Assembly (NCBI GenBank): GCA_045540355.1
Contig: JAZQHB010000006.1
Coordinates: 1 to 64,000 of the forward strand
Origin: RGIG2945 sp045540355
Lineage (GTDB): Bacteria > Bacillota > Clostridia > Oscillospirales > Acutalibacteraceae
DNA: 64,000 bases
Direction: 5' to 3'
Below the pieces are notes generated by a model that saw nothing but the letters and a program-made list of their open reading frames with translations, ran no database searches and had not been told where the DNA came from. This document shows, piece after piece, positions 32,668-42,207 of the stretch (its first letter is position 1; the number at the start of each line of letters is the position of its first letter). The position numbers and the translations under genes are program-made.

Positions 32668-33480
32668 ATGACAAGCGAACAGTTAGCGTGGAGAATAAGA
32701 CGCCACGGCGTTGAAATGACACATATTTCAAAAGGGTCACATATTGCAGCAATCTTATCTGTAGCGGATATAGTTGCAGTTTTATATAACGGAATATTGA
32801 ATGTTGACCCTGAAAATCCCAAGATGGAAAACAGGGACAGATTTATTTTAAGTAAGGGTCACGCAGGTGCAGCAGTATATGCGGCTTTGGCAGAAACAGG
32901 TTTTTTCGATGTAGAAGAATTAAAAACTCATTACGCCGACGGAAGCAGACTTTCCGGTCATGTTTCGCACAAGGGCGTACCGGGTGTTGAATTTTCAACA
33001 GGTTCTTTGGGTCACGGACTTCCCGTTGCGGCAGGTATGGCGTATGCTGCAAAGATGGATAACAAAGAACATAAAGTTTTTGTCGTCTGCGGTGACGGTG
33101 AATGTGATGAAGGCTCAATGTGGGAAGCAGCATTGATGGCGAATCATTTTGAGCTTGATAATCTCATTTTAACTATTGACTATAACAAAATGCAGAGTCT
33201 TGATTTCTGCGAAAATACTTTGAAATTACATTCTCTTGCAGATAAGTGGAAAGCTTTCGGCTGGAATGTTATCGACATAGACGGTCACAACCACGATGAA
33301 TTAAAAGCGGCATATAAAGCTGCAAAAGAGCATAAAGGTTCACCGACTGTTGTAATTGCAAACACAGTCAAAGGCAAGGGGATTTCCTTTATGGAAAATG
33401 ATATCTTATGGCATTACCGCACTCCTCAGGGTGAAGAATACGATGCGGCGGTTTCTGAGTTGGAAGCACAAAGAGTTTAA
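32668..33480 (+). CDS. Transketolase-like protein, N-terminal (TPP-binding) subunit
   Basis: A 270-residue protein matching the first half of transketolase. It has the TPP/Mg motif GDGECDEGSMWEAALMANH (from 142), His residues in KGSH and SKGHA that bind the ketose, and the SLGHGLPVAAGMA segment. Its partner is the C-terminal subunit 11 bases downstream. Split transketolases of this kind are widespread, but this pair lies inside a polysaccharide locus between the phosphoglycosyl transferase and a glycosyltransferase, so a role in sugar-precursor synthesis instead of the pentose pathway is likely. Acceptor unknown. Confidence 0.92.
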   Translation: MTSEQLAWRIRRHGVEMTHISKGSHIAAILSVADIVAVLYNGILNVDPENPKMENRDRFILSKGHAGAAVYAALAETGFFDVEELKTHYADGSRLSGHVSHKGVPGVEFSTGSLGHGLPVAAGMAYAAKMDNKEHKVFVVCGDGECDEGSMWEAALMANHFELDNLILTIDYNKMQSLDFCENTLKLHSLADKWKAFGWNVIDIDGHNHDELKAAYKAAKEHKGSPTVVIANTVKGKGISFMENDILWHYRTPQGEEYDAAVSELEAQRV

Positions 33481-33491
33481 GGGGTGTCAAT

Positions 33492-34409
33492 ATGAGAGAT
33501 ACATTTGTAAAAACATTATTTGAAATAGCTAAAAAAGATAAAAATGTGCATATTGTAACGGGTGATCTGGGCTTTGGCGTACTTCGTCCGTTTTTTGAAA
33601 ACTTACCCGAACAGATCACAAATGTTGGTATCGCCGAGCAGAATATGACAGGCGTTGCCGCAGGCATGGCTCGTGAGGGTAAGATTGTTTATACATACTC
33701 AATAGGTAATTTCCCTACCTTGCGTTGCATTGAGCAGATAAGAAACGATTGTGCGTATCATGATGCGAATGTCAAGGTTGTTTGTGTCGGCGGCGGCTTT
33801 GTTTACGGTTCATTAGGTATGAGTCACCATGCAACAGAAGATATTGCAATGATGCGTGCACTTCCTGCAGTAACGGTAATGGCACCGGGTGATTTGGTAG
33901 AAGCTGAATGTGCAACAAAAGCAATCTACGAACATCAGGGCACCTGCTATCTGCGTCTTGGCAGAGGCGGTGAAAAGCGTATTCATGATACAACCCCCGA
34001 TTTTAAAATCGGTAAAGCGATTAAAATTAAAGACGGAGAAAAAGTTGCAATTTTCTCAACAGGCGGTATTTTTGACGAGGCTCAGGAGGCTTGCGATTTG
34101 CTTGAGAAAAAGGGTATAAGTCCTGCACTTTATACATTCCCGACAGTTAAACCGATTGATAAAGAAACTATCATAGAATGTGCAAATAAATACGATTACA
34201 TCGTAACGGTTGAAGAACATAATATAATCGGCGGTTTTTCAGGTGCGGTTGCGGAAGTTTTATCGGAATTCAGACATAATGCGTTACAGATAAAAATTGG
34301 TCTTGAGGATACATATTCCTGTATAGTAGGCTCACAGAAATATCTCCGTGATTACTACGGCTTGAGTGCTGCAAAAATTGCTTCAAGAGTGGAGGAGTAT
34401 CTCAAATGA
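33492..34409 (+). CDS. Transketolase-like protein, C-terminal (PYR) subunit
   Basis: A 305-residue protein matching the pyrimidine-binding and C-terminal domains of transketolase. The TPP-activating glutamate is Glu49 in NVGIAEQNM; GGGFVYGSLGMSHHATEDIAMMR is the conserved substrate-loop region (read from about residue 98), and the C-terminal domain carries TVEEHNIIGGFSGAVAE. With the preceding subunit it should form an alpha2beta2 enzyme that moves a two-carbon ketol unit. The stop overlaps the next glycosyltransferase start as ATGA, tying the pair firmly to the polysaccharide genes. Confidence 0.92.
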   Translation: MRDTFVKTLFEIAKKDKNVHIVTGDLGFGVLRPFFENLPEQITNVGIAEQNMTGVAAGMAREGKIVYTYSIGNFPTLRCIEQIRNDCAYHDANVKVVCVGGGFVYGSLGMSHHATEDIAMMRALPAVTVMAPGDLVEAECATKAIYEHQGTCYLRLGRGGEKRIHDTTPDFKIGKAIKIKDGEKVAIFSTGGIFDEAQEACDLLEKKGISPALYTFPTVKPIDKETIIECANKYDYIVTVEEHNIIGGFSGAVAEVLSEFRHNALQIKIGLEDTYSCIVGSQKYLRDYYGLSAAKIASRVEEYLK

Positions 34410-35509
34410 GCAGGGTACTTATTTTAGCTAACGATGAAGCAACAATATATAATTTCAGACGCGAATTTTTAAAAGCTTTAGTAGATGCGGGTCACGAAGT
34501 TATTGTTTCTGTGCCTGAACATGAAAGGGCTCAGGTTTTTGTAGAAATGGGTTGTTCTCTTGCGACGATTGATGTTACACGAGCAGGCACAAATCCCCTT
34601 GAAGAAATTAAAGTAGTAGGAAGATATCAGAACCTTATAAAAGAAATCAAGCCCGACATTGTTCTGACTTATACACAGAAGCAGAATATCTACGGCAGCT
34701 TTGCTTGCAAAAAGCACAAAGTACCGTATATGAATACAGTTACGGGTGTCGGAAGAACATTCCAAAAAGAAGGTTTGCTTAAAAAGCTTACTTGTAATCT
34801 TCAAAAAATGGCATTTAAAAATTCAAACTGTGTATTCTTTCAAAATTCTGAAAATCTCAGATTATACCGTGAAATGGGTATTGTTAAAGACAATATTTGT
34901 CTTTTGCCCGGCTCAGGTGTAAACACATCAAAATATCAGTACAAGCCCTACCCTGAAGTCAAAGACAAAACAAAATTCGTTTTTGTTTCAAGATTAAGAA
35001 AAGATAAGGGCTTTGATGAATTTTTTGAAGCGATTAAAAATGTTACATCAAAAACCGATAAAGCTGAATTTCATGTAATCGGCTGGTTTGAAGATGATGA
35101 ATACAGAGAAAAAATTGAATATATGCAGAAAAACTACCCCGTAATTTTCCACGGTACGCTTTCTCAGGAAGAAGTGTATGAGGTTGTGTCACAGTGTCAT
35201 TGCCTTGTTCATCCGTCGTATCATGAGGGTATGGCAAATGTTATACTTGAAGCATCTTCAGCGGGCAGACCGTGCATGGCATCAAATATCCACGGTTGTC
35301 TTGAATCAATAGAAGACGGAAAAACAGGATTTTTATTTGATGTTAGAAGTGTTGAAAGTCTGACTGAAGCACTCATGAACTTCCTTGAAATTCCTGCGGA
35401 TAAAAGGGAAGAGATGGGAAAAAATGCTCGTAGAAAGATGGAAAATGAGTTCGACAGAAATATAGTTATCAATGAATATATGAAACAAATAAACGCGATA
35501 TTAAAATAA
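34406..35509 (+). CDS. Glycosyltransferase family 4 (first GT after the PGT)
   Basis: A 367-residue GT-B retaining glycosyltransferase. The N-terminal acceptor domain and C-terminal nucleotide-sugar domain are both complete, with the EX7E motif HEGMANVILEASSAG near residue 274 and the acceptor-side TGVGRTF and VSRLRKDKG elements. It resembles the CapM/WbnK-type enzymes that add the second sugar to a lipid-linked HexNAc. It is translationally coupled to the split transketolase. Donor not identifiable from sequence. Confidence 0.88.
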   Translation: MSRVLILANDEATIYNFRREFLKALVDAGHEVIVSVPEHERAQVFVEMGCSLATIDVTRAGTNPLEEIKVVGRYQNLIKEIKPDIVLTYTQKQNIYGSFACKKHKVPYMNTVTGVGRTFQKEGLLKKLTCNLQKMAFKNSNCVFFQNSENLRLYREMGIVKDNICLLPGSGVNTSKYQYKPYPEVKDKTKFVFVSRLRKDKGFDEFFEAIKNVTSKTDKAEFHVIGWFEDDEYREKIEYMQKNYPVIFHGTLSQEEVYEVVSQCHCLVHPSYHEGMANVILEASSAGRPCMASNIHGCLESIEDGKTGFLFDVRSVESLTEALMNFLEIPADKREEMGKNARRKMENEFDRNIVINEYMKQINAILK

Positions 35510-35527
35510 ATTTAAGGATGTACTCTT

Positions 35528-36841
35528 ATGCTTTATGAAAAAATAATTAACGGAGAAGAAAAAATTTCACTTATTGGTTTAGGCTATGTAGGTATGCCGA
35601 TTGCTGTATCTTTTTCTAAAAAGGTCAAGGTTATCGGTTTTGATATAAACAAAGAAAAAGTTGAATTGTATAAAAAAGGAATTGACCCGACTAAAGAGGT
35701 AGGAGATAAGGCTATTTCTGAGTGTGCGGTTGAGTTTACAAGCGACGAAGCAAAGCTCAGGGAAGCAAAGTTTCATATAGTAGCAGTTCCTACCCCCGTA
35801 AGACGAGATCACACACCTGATTTGAGACCTATCGAGGGTGCAAGTGAAGTGTTGGGCAGAAATCTTACAAAAGGCTCTATTGTTGTATACGAATCAACCG
35901 TATATCCGGGCGTAACTGAAGATATCTGTGTGCCGATACTTGAAAAAACATCAGGTCTTAAATGCGGTGTTGATTTCAAAATAGGCTATTCACCCGAAAG
36001 AATTAACCCCGGTGATAAAGTTCATCGCCTTGAAACAATCAAAAAAATTGTTTCGGGCATGGATGCAGAAACACTTGACGAAGTTGCAAAGGTTTATGAA
36101 ATAGTCGTAGAAGCAGGTGTTCACAGAGCCGAGAGTATAATGGTTGCCGAGGCGGCAAAGGTTATAGAAAATAGCCAGAGAGATATAAACATCGCATTTA
36201 TGAACGAGCTTTCAATAATTTTTGAAAAGCTGAACATAGATACAAAAGCAGTTTTGGAAGCAGCAGGAACAAAGTGGAATTTCCTTAAGTTTACTCCGGG
36301 TCTTGTTGGCGGACATTGCATTGGTGTCGACCCTTATTATCTGACTTATAAGGCAGAAGAGGTCGGTTATCATTCGCAGATTATTCTCTCGGGCAGAAGA
36401 ATAAATGATGATATGGGCAGATACATTGTTGAATGTCTTGTCAAAAAAATGATTTCAGCAGATATTGCAGTAAAAAATGCAAAGGTTGCAATTTTAGGTT
36501 TTACATTCAAAGAAAACTGTCCTGACACCAGAAATACAAAAGTTATTGATATCGTCAATGAGCTTAAGGATTATTCTATAGCTCCGCAGATAGCAGACCC
36601 TGTTGCAGACAAAGAGGAAGCAAAGAGAGAATATTCAATAAGCTTCTGTGAGGCAGAAGACATTAAAAATGCTGATGCTGTTATTTTAGCGGTTGGTCAC
36701 GAAGAATTAAAAGATTTGACCAAAGAACAAATCAGCAATATGTTCAATAAAGATAACAAGAAAAAAGTTTTGTTTGATATAAAGGGCGTTCTGGATAAGA
36801 AAGATTATTCAGATGACGATTATATTTATTGGAGATTGTAA
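35528..36841 (+). CDS. Nucleotide-sugar 6-dehydrogenase (TviB/WbpO-like, UDP-HexNAc type)
   Basis: A 437-residue UDP-glucose/GDP-mannose dehydrogenase-family enzyme that oxidises C6 of a UDP-sugar twice to a uronic acid with NAD+. It has GLGYVGMPIAVSF (17-29), the catalytic Cys264 in GGHCIGVDPYYL and FKENCPDTRNTKV in the C-terminal domain. Sequence style fits TviB/WbpO-like UDP-N-acetylhexosamine dehydrogenases better than UDP-glucose dehydrogenase (for example the RDINIAFMNELSIIF helix). It is followed after 12 bases by a TviC/WbpP-like epimerase, the same pair that makes UDP-GalNAcA for Vi-like polymers. Confidence 0.9.
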   Translation: MLYEKIINGEEKISLIGLGYVGMPIAVSFSKKVKVIGFDINKEKVELYKKGIDPTKEVGDKAISECAVEFTSDEAKLREAKFHIVAVPTPVRRDHTPDLRPIEGASEVLGRNLTKGSIVVYESTVYPGVTEDICVPILEKTSGLKCGVDFKIGYSPERINPGDKVHRLETIKKIVSGMDAETLDEVAKVYEIVVEAGVHRAESIMVAEAAKVIENSQRDINIAFMNELSIIFEKLNIDTKAVLEAAGTKWNFLKFTPGLVGGHCIGVDPYYLTYKAEEVGYHSQIILSGRRINDDMGRYIVECLVKKMISADIAVKNAKVAILGFTFKENCPDTRNTKVIDIVNELKDYSIAPQIADPVADKEEAKREYSISFCEAEDIKNADAVILAVGHEELKDLTKEQISNMFNKDNKKKVLFDIKGVLDKKDYSDDDYIYWRL

Positions 36842-36853
36842 GGAGAGATATCA

Positions 36854-37828
36854 ATGAGCTATAAGGATTTAAAATTCCACGAAAATTCAGTTTTCCTGGT
36901 TACAGGCGGTGCAGGGTTTATCGGTTCAAACCTTTGTGAAGCCATACTCTCAATGGGTTACAAGGTAAGATGCCTTGATAATCTTTCAACAGGTAAACAA
37001 GCTAATGTTGATTTGTTTATTGACAATCCGAACTATACATTTATCAAAGGTGATATCACCGACCTTGAAACTTGTATGAATGCTTGTGATGGTGCTGATT
37101 ATGTGCTTAATCAGGCTGCATGGGGAAGCGTGCCGAGAAGCATTGAGATGCCTTTGTATTATGAAGAAGTAAACATCAAAGGTACCTTGAATATGCTCGA
37201 GGCTGCAAGACAGAAGGGTGTAAAGAAATTTGTTTATGCTTCAAGCTCATCGGTTTACGGTGATCATCCCGTACTTCCTAAAAAAGAAGGACAAGAAGGA
37301 AATCTTCTTTCTCCTTATGCTCTTACAAAGAGGGTTGACGAGGAATATGCAAAGCTTTATAAAAAGCTCTACGGCCTTGATACATACGGTCTCAGATACT
37401 TCAATGTGTTCGGTCGCAGACAGGATCCCAACGGTGCTTATGCTGCGGTTATTCCGAAGTTTATAAAAATGCTTCTCAATGACGAAGTGCCGACAATCAA
37501 CGGCGACGGTAAACAGTCAAGAGATTTTACATACATAGAAAATGTAATTGATGCCAACTTAAAGGCTTGTGCAGCACCTGAAGAATCAGCCGGTGATGTA
37601 TATAATGTTGCATACGGCGGAAGAGAATATCTCATAGATATTTATTACACACTCACAAAATCACTCGGTAAAGATATCGAACCCAACTTCGGTCCCGACA
37701 GAGCTGGCGATATTAAGCATTCAAATGCCGATGTCTCTAAAGCAATGGAAAAAATCAACTATGAACCGTTATACAGCTTTGCCGACGGTATCAAATTAGC
37801 GATAGAATGGTATAAAGAGAATTTGTAG
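36854..37828 (+). CDS. UDP-N-acetylhexosamine 4-epimerase (TviC/WbpP-like)
   Basis: A 324-residue extended SDR with VTGGAGFIGSN near residue 16, LDNLSTG, the catalytic Ser/Tyr pair (SSSSVYGD and Tyr155-x3-Lys159 in SPYALTK) and the C-terminal RDFTYIENV motif. Relatives interconvert UDP-GlcNAc/GalNAc or their uronates. With the dehydrogenase just upstream it probably supplies UDP-GalNAcA. AAGGAGAG precedes the ATG. UDP-glucose epimerisation cannot be excluded. Confidence 0.9.
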   Translation: MSYKDLKFHENSVFLVTGGAGFIGSNLCEAILSMGYKVRCLDNLSTGKQANVDLFIDNPNYTFIKGDITDLETCMNACDGADYVLNQAAWGSVPRSIEMPLYYEEVNIKGTLNMLEAARQKGVKKFVYASSSSVYGDHPVLPKKEGQEGNLLSPYALTKRVDEEYAKLYKKLYGLDTYGLRYFNVFGRRQDPNGAYAAVIPKFIKMLLNDEVPTINGDGKQSRDFTYIENVIDANLKACAAPEESAGDVYNVAYGGREYLIDIYYTLTKSLGKDIEPNFGPDRAGDIKHSNADVSKAMEKINYEPLYSFADGIKLAIEWYKENL

Positions 37829-37839
37829 GAGATGAAAAA

Positions 37840-38943
37840 ATGCCTATAAGAATTTTACAGGTAGTCACAACAATGGATATGGGTGGAATTGAAAGTCTGC
37901 TTATGAATCTCTACCGTAACATAGACAGAGAGAAAGTTCAGTTCGATTTTTTAGCTCATAGAGATTTTGAATTCTATTATGAAAAAGAAATAGAAGAATT
38001 AGGCGGAAAAATTTACAGAATGATGCCTATAACTCCAACAAAAATACCGCAATACAACAAGTCTCTCAGACAATTCTTCAAAGAACATCCTGAATATAAA
38101 GTTGTGCATTCGCATCTTAATGCATGGAGCTATATGGTTTTGAAGAGTGCTAAAAAATGTGGTGTACCTGTAAGAATTGCACATTCCCACACAACAAATC
38201 TCAGAAGCAGAAAAAATAAAATCAGAGTAATGTTTATTGATTATTGCCGTAAACATATTTCAAAACAAACAACCCATAGATTTGCTTGCAGTAAGGGTGC
38301 GGGAGAGTGGCTTTACGGAAAAGATCATTTTAAAGTTTTTCAAAATGCAATTGATGCTGATCGCTTCATCTTTGATGAATTGATAAGAAAGGAAGTCCGT
38401 CAGGAATTAGGACTGAAAGATGAAATATTGCTTGGTCATATCGGTCGAATGGATGGTCCTAAGAATCAGATTTTCTTATTACAAGTCTTGAAAGAGCTTT
38501 GCAAAAAACAACCTGATGCAAAGCTTCTGTTAATCGGTGACGGAGAATTAAGGGGAGAACTTGAAAGAGAAGCTGAAAACCTTGGTTTGAAAGAAAATGT
38601 GATTTTTACGGGAGCAAGGTTAGATACAGAAAGACTGTTACAGGCAGCTGATGTGTTTTGTTTTCCTTCAAAGTTTGAGGGTTTGCCAGTAACTATGGTA
38701 GAAGCACAGGCGGCAGGTCTTCCGTGTCTGATGTCAGATACAGTTACTGATGAAATTATAGTAACTGATTTGGTGAAAACCTTACCTATAAACAATCCTG
38801 AGCAATGGGCACAGAAAATCTTGAATACAGATTTTTCAAAAGAAAGAAGAAACACAAAAGAAGAAATTGTTAAATCCGGGTTTGATATAAAAGACACAAT
38901 AAGACGATTAGAGGAGTTTTATTTAAATGAATACTCAAAATAG
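37840..38943 (+). CDS. Glycosyltransferase family 4 (EpsF-like)
   Basis: A 367-residue GT-B enzyme starting RILQVVTTMDMGGIES, the typical acceptor-site loop of EpsF/CpsH-like proteins, with AHSHTTN and the donor-site EX7E motif FEGLPVTMVEAQAAG near residue 285. Predicted to act on the cytoplasmic face on lipid-linked intermediates. It is closely similar in its N terminus to the GT4 gene at 42208 (MGGIESLLMNLYRNIDR against CGGAETMLMNIYRNIDR), suggesting duplication. The next gene starts within its last 17 bases. Confidence 0.88.
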   Translation: MPIRILQVVTTMDMGGIESLLMNLYRNIDREKVQFDFLAHRDFEFYYEKEIEELGGKIYRMMPITPTKIPQYNKSLRQFFKEHPEYKVVHSHLNAWSYMVLKSAKKCGVPVRIAHSHTTNLRSRKNKIRVMFIDYCRKHISKQTTHRFACSKGAGEWLYGKDHFKVFQNAIDADRFIFDELIRKEVRQELGLKDEILLGHIGRMDGPKNQIFLLQVLKELCKKQPDAKLLLIGDGELRGELEREAENLGLKENVIFTGARLDTERLLQAADVFCFPSKFEGLPVTMVEAQAAGLPCLMSDTVTDEIIVTDLVKTLPINNPEQWAQKILNTDFSKERRNTKEEIVKSGFDIKDTIRRLEEFYLNEYSK

Positions 38944-39820
38944 TCCTATTTTAACTGTATTTACACCTACATATAACCGAATTAAAACTTTGCCGAGAGT
39001 ATATGAAAGTTTGTTGAAACAAAGCAATAAAGATTTTATATGGCTCATAATTGACGACGGCTCATCTGACAATACCGGTAAGCTTGTCGAAGAATGGCAG
39101 AAAAAAGATAACGGTTTTGAGATACAGTATATATACAAAAAAAACGGCGGTATGCATTCAGCACATAATACCGCTTATGACAATATAAAAACAGAGCTCA
39201 ACACTTGTATTGACTCTGATGATGCAATAGGTGAGGAAGCTGTTGAAAAAATTATCAGGTTCTGGAAAGAGCACGGCTCGGATAAATATGCGGGAATAAT
39301 CGGACTTGATGCTGATATGAATAACAAAGTTATCGGTAAAGGTTTTTCTGATGGATTGAAGGTTACAACCGTAACTGATTACTATGCCAACGGTGGAAAA
39401 GGTGACAAAAAAATGGTTTATCGAACCGAAGTTATTAACCAATATCCTCGCTATCCTGAATTTGAGGGCGAAAAATTTGTTCCGTTAGGTATTCTCTATG
39501 CAATGTGCGATCAGGATTATGAGCTCTTGGTTTTAGACGAGGTTTTAGTTAATGTTGAATATCAGGAAGACGGTTCAACCAAGAATATGTATTCTCAGTA
39601 CAGAAGAAACCCGAGGGGTTTCAGATATGGAAGAATATATGCAATGGAGCATACGAAATCCCTGAAGAGACTTTTTATTGTTTGTATGCATTATGTATCA
39701 GGCAGTCTTTTTATCAAGGATTGGAAGTTTTTGAAACACTCGACAAAAAAACTTATGACTTTTATTGCAATTCCGTTTGGAGTTGCGTTAAATTTATTTA
39801 TCAGATATAAAACAAGATAG
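38927..39820 (+). CDS. Glycosyltransferase family 2
   Basis: A 297-residue GT-A enzyme. VFTPTYNR at the N terminus, IDDGSSDNTG (nucleotide-binding Asp pair) and CIDSDDAIG (DxD-type metal motif) are in the usual order and spacing. The C terminus has a hydrophobic stretch (FIAIPFGVALNLF) that could associate with the membrane. It overlaps the preceding GT4 gene by 17 bases with its GAGGAG site inside that gene. Donor and linkage unknown. Confidence 0.88.
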   Translation: MNTQNSPILTVFTPTYNRIKTLPRVYESLLKQSNKDFIWLIIDDGSSDNTGKLVEEWQKKDNGFEIQYIYKKNGGMHSAHNTAYDNIKTELNTCIDSDDAIGEEAVEKIIRFWKEHGSDKYAGIIGLDADMNNKVIGKGFSDGLKVTTVTDYYANGGKGDKKMVYRTEVINQYPRYPEFEGEKFVPLGILYAMCDQDYELLVLDEVLVNVEYQEDGSTKNMYSQYRRNPRGFRYGRIYAMEHTKSLKRLFIVCMHYVSGSLFIKDWKFLKHSTKKLMTFIAIPFGVALNLFIRYKTR

Positions 39821-39836
39821 TTTTCGGAGATTTTAA

Positions 39837-40961
39837 ATGGTAATTTATTGGAGCATTTTTGCTGTATCATTATTTGCATTTCTGTTTGATTCAGGAAGCC
39901 CCCGAACAATTAAATTAGGTAATGACAGAACTGAGCGTCGATCTCAGTTTATATGGCCTTTTATTACGCTGGCTTTGATAGCGTTCTTTTCCGGTGCGAG
40001 ATCTTATATGGCTGACACTTATGCATATCAGCAGTCGTATATAAACGCTCCGTCAGAATTTTCTGAAATACCTGATTATATGTCAAATGTTGAAGCCGAT
40101 AGGCTTTTTTCACTGGCAATGCTTTTAATTAAATGCACATTCCCAAATGCTAACTACACACTGTGGTTTATGGTGGTTGCTATTGTCTCTATGGTGTGCT
40201 TTTTCAGTTGTGTGTATAAGCATGCGGAAAATGCTTCGTTTGTTGTTTTCTTGTTTGTTGTATCGGCAAACTTTGTTTGGATGTTTAACGGAATCAGACA
40301 GTTTTTGGCAGTGTGTATTCTCCTGACGGGAACAAGCTTCTTAATTGAAAAGAAATGGGTTAAATATTTCCTTTTAGTATTTCTTGCGTTTAATATCCAC
40401 GACTCATCGCTTTTGATGATACCATTCTATTTCGTTTTTCAATTAAAGCCTTGGAGTAAAAAAATATGGATTTTCCTTGTCGGAGCATTAGCTGTTATCG
40501 CTTTCTCAGAACCGTTTATGAATGCTTTGGGATTTATGCTTGAAGATACTTCTCTTTCTGAGTCGGTAGAGTTTGCAATAGAAGACACGGGTGGCTCAAA
40601 TATTATCAGATTCTTTGTTGCGGCAGTTCCCACGGCAATTGCATTTATGAAACGAAAAGAGATTGAAGAGAAAACGACACCATTGATTGATATCTGCATA
40701 AATATGTCATTGATAACGGCACTTTCATATCTTTTAGCAACTTTTACAAGTGGTATTATTATGGGTCGTATTCCTCTGTTTTTTGAAATATATAGCTTTA
40801 TTTTACTCGATTGGCTATTGAGAAATGCGTTCAAAGATGAACAGAAGTTCTTGATGCAGACATTATGTATCTTGTTCTATACTGCCTATTTTTATTACCA
40901 AATGGTCATTACCTATGACGGATTGGGATACAGCAGTCAGTGGTTAGATTTGTATCTGTAA
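39837..40961 (+). CDS. EpsG-family polysaccharide polymerase (Wzy-like)
   Basis: A 374-residue membrane protein with about ten hydrophobic segments. It follows the EpsG family pattern: N-terminal FFSGARSYMADTYAYQQ (the conserved Arg and Asp-x-x-x-Tyr in the first periplasmic loop) and FNGIRQFLAVCILLTG with the conserved GIRQ motif in the middle. It should join lipid-linked repeat units outside the membrane. It is the only polymerase candidate in the locus. CGGAGA precedes the ATG. Confidence 0.85.
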   Translation: MVIYWSIFAVSLFAFLFDSGSPRTIKLGNDRTERRSQFIWPFITLALIAFFSGARSYMADTYAYQQSYINAPSEFSEIPDYMSNVEADRLFSLAMLLIKCTFPNANYTLWFMVVAIVSMVCFFSCVYKHAENASFVVFLFVVSANFVWMFNGIRQFLAVCILLTGTSFLIEKKWVKYFLLVFLAFNIHDSSLLMIPFYFVFQLKPWSKKIWIFLVGALAVIAFSEPFMNALGFMLEDTSLSESVEFAIEDTGGSNIIRFFVAAVPTAIAFMKRKEIEEKTTPLIDICINMSLITALSYLLATFTSGIIMGRIPLFFEIYSFILLDWLLRNAFKDEQKFLMQTLCILFYTAYFYYQMVITYDGLGYSSQWLDLYL

Positions 40962-41012
40962 CAGATATTTGACAAAGTTTTAGGATATCAAGTGAATTTA
41001 TAGGTGGTTGAA

Positions 41013-42203
41013 ATGAAATCAATTATAATCGTATCTCACGCGTTGGAAATCGGCGGTGCGGAGAGAAGCTTAATCGGTTTACTGAACAGTATTGATTATT
41101 CTGAATATGAAGTTGATTTGTTTCTTCTTCGTCACGAAGGCGAATTTATGCCGATGATTCCGAAGCAGGTTAATTTGCTGCCATCAAAAAAGCAGTATTC
41201 TTTCCTTGCAAAACCTATCGTTAGTGTTATAAAGCAAGGTGGTTTGTCGGTTGCCTTCGGAAGATTTGTCGGAAAATACAAGGCAAAGTCTTATATCAAA
41301 AAGCATAATTTACCCCGTAATCCGGGTGTTGAATTGGAGTACAGTCATAAATATACTGCAAGGTATATGCCAAAGATAAGCAACAAAAAGTATGATATAG
41401 CATTGAGCTTTTTAACGCCTCATTATTTTGCAAAAGGAAAAACTGATGCAAAGTTGAAAATGGCATGGATACACACGGATTATACAAAGCTTTCAATTGA
41501 TGTTGATTCTGAACTGAAAATGTGGAATGCATACGATAAAATAGTTGCAGTGTCGGATAAATGCAAAGAGAATTTTATAAAAGTTTTTCCCACACTCAAA
41601 GAAAAAGTAATTGTTATAGAAAATATTTTGTCTCAGGATTTTGTAAGAGAACAGGCAGCAATGGAAGATGTTTCTTCCGAGATACCCGAAAACAAAGACG
41701 GAATAAATGTTCTTTCTGTCGGACGATTTGAAATAGCAAAGAATTTTACCGAGCTGCCTGAAATCATCAGCAAGCTTGATTTGCCCGTCAAGTGGTATCT
41801 TATAGGATATGGTGGGCAGGAAGAAATAATCAGAGACAAAATCAAAGAATATAATGTTGAAGATAAACTGATAGTTCTTGGCAAAAAGACAAATCCTTAC
41901 CCATACATGAAAGCGTGTGATGTCTACGCACAGCTGTCGCTGTATGAGGGCAAGGCTGTCACCGTAAGAGAGGCACAGATGATTTATCGCCCGGTTGTGA
42001 TAACGGACTATCCGACCGCAAGAAGTCAGATAAAAGACGGTGTTGACGGGAAGATAATACCTTTGAAAATTGATGCTTGCATAGAGGAATTGAGAAAATT
42101 TCTTCTTGATAAAGAACAACAAAAAAAGCTTTCTGATAACTGCAAAGAAATGAACTTCGGCAATGAAGATGAAGTCGAGAAAATCTATGATTTGATACGG
42201 TGA
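41013..42203 (+). CDS. Glycosyltransferase family 4
   Basis: A 396-residue GT-B protein beginning MKSIIIVSHALEIGGAERSL. The donor-domain EX7E motif is present as YEGKAVTVREAQMIYRP near residue 315, and VLSVGRFEIAKNFTE-like sequence marks the domain junction. The ATG at 41013 follows TAGGTGG; an in-frame GTG at 41004 lies inside that site and is rejected. A TTGACA at 40969 lacks a matching -10, so separate transcription is not supported. Donor unknown. Confidence 0.87.
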   Translation: MKSIIIVSHALEIGGAERSLIGLLNSIDYSEYEVDLFLLRHEGEFMPMIPKQVNLLPSKKQYSFLAKPIVSVIKQGGLSVAFGRFVGKYKAKSYIKKHNLPRNPGVELEYSHKYTARYMPKISNKKYDIALSFLTPHYFAKGKTDAKLKMAWIHTDYTKLSIDVDSELKMWNAYDKIVAVSDKCKENFIKVFPTLKEKVIVIENILSQDFVREQAAMEDVSSEIPENKDGINVLSVGRFEIAKNFTELPEIISKLDLPVKWYLIGYGGQEEIIRDKIKEYNVEDKLIVLGKKTNPYPYMKACDVYAQLSLYEGKAVTVREAQMIYRPVVITDYPTARSQIKDGVDGKIIPLKIDACIEELRKFLLDKEQQKKLSDNCKEMNFGNEDEVEKIYDLIR

Positions 42204-42207
42204 AAAT

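Noticed and set aside
40969..40997. TTGACA in front of the GT4 gene at 41013 as an internal promoter
   Set aside because: No acceptable -10 at 16-18 nt; it is in the middle of a co-directional operon.
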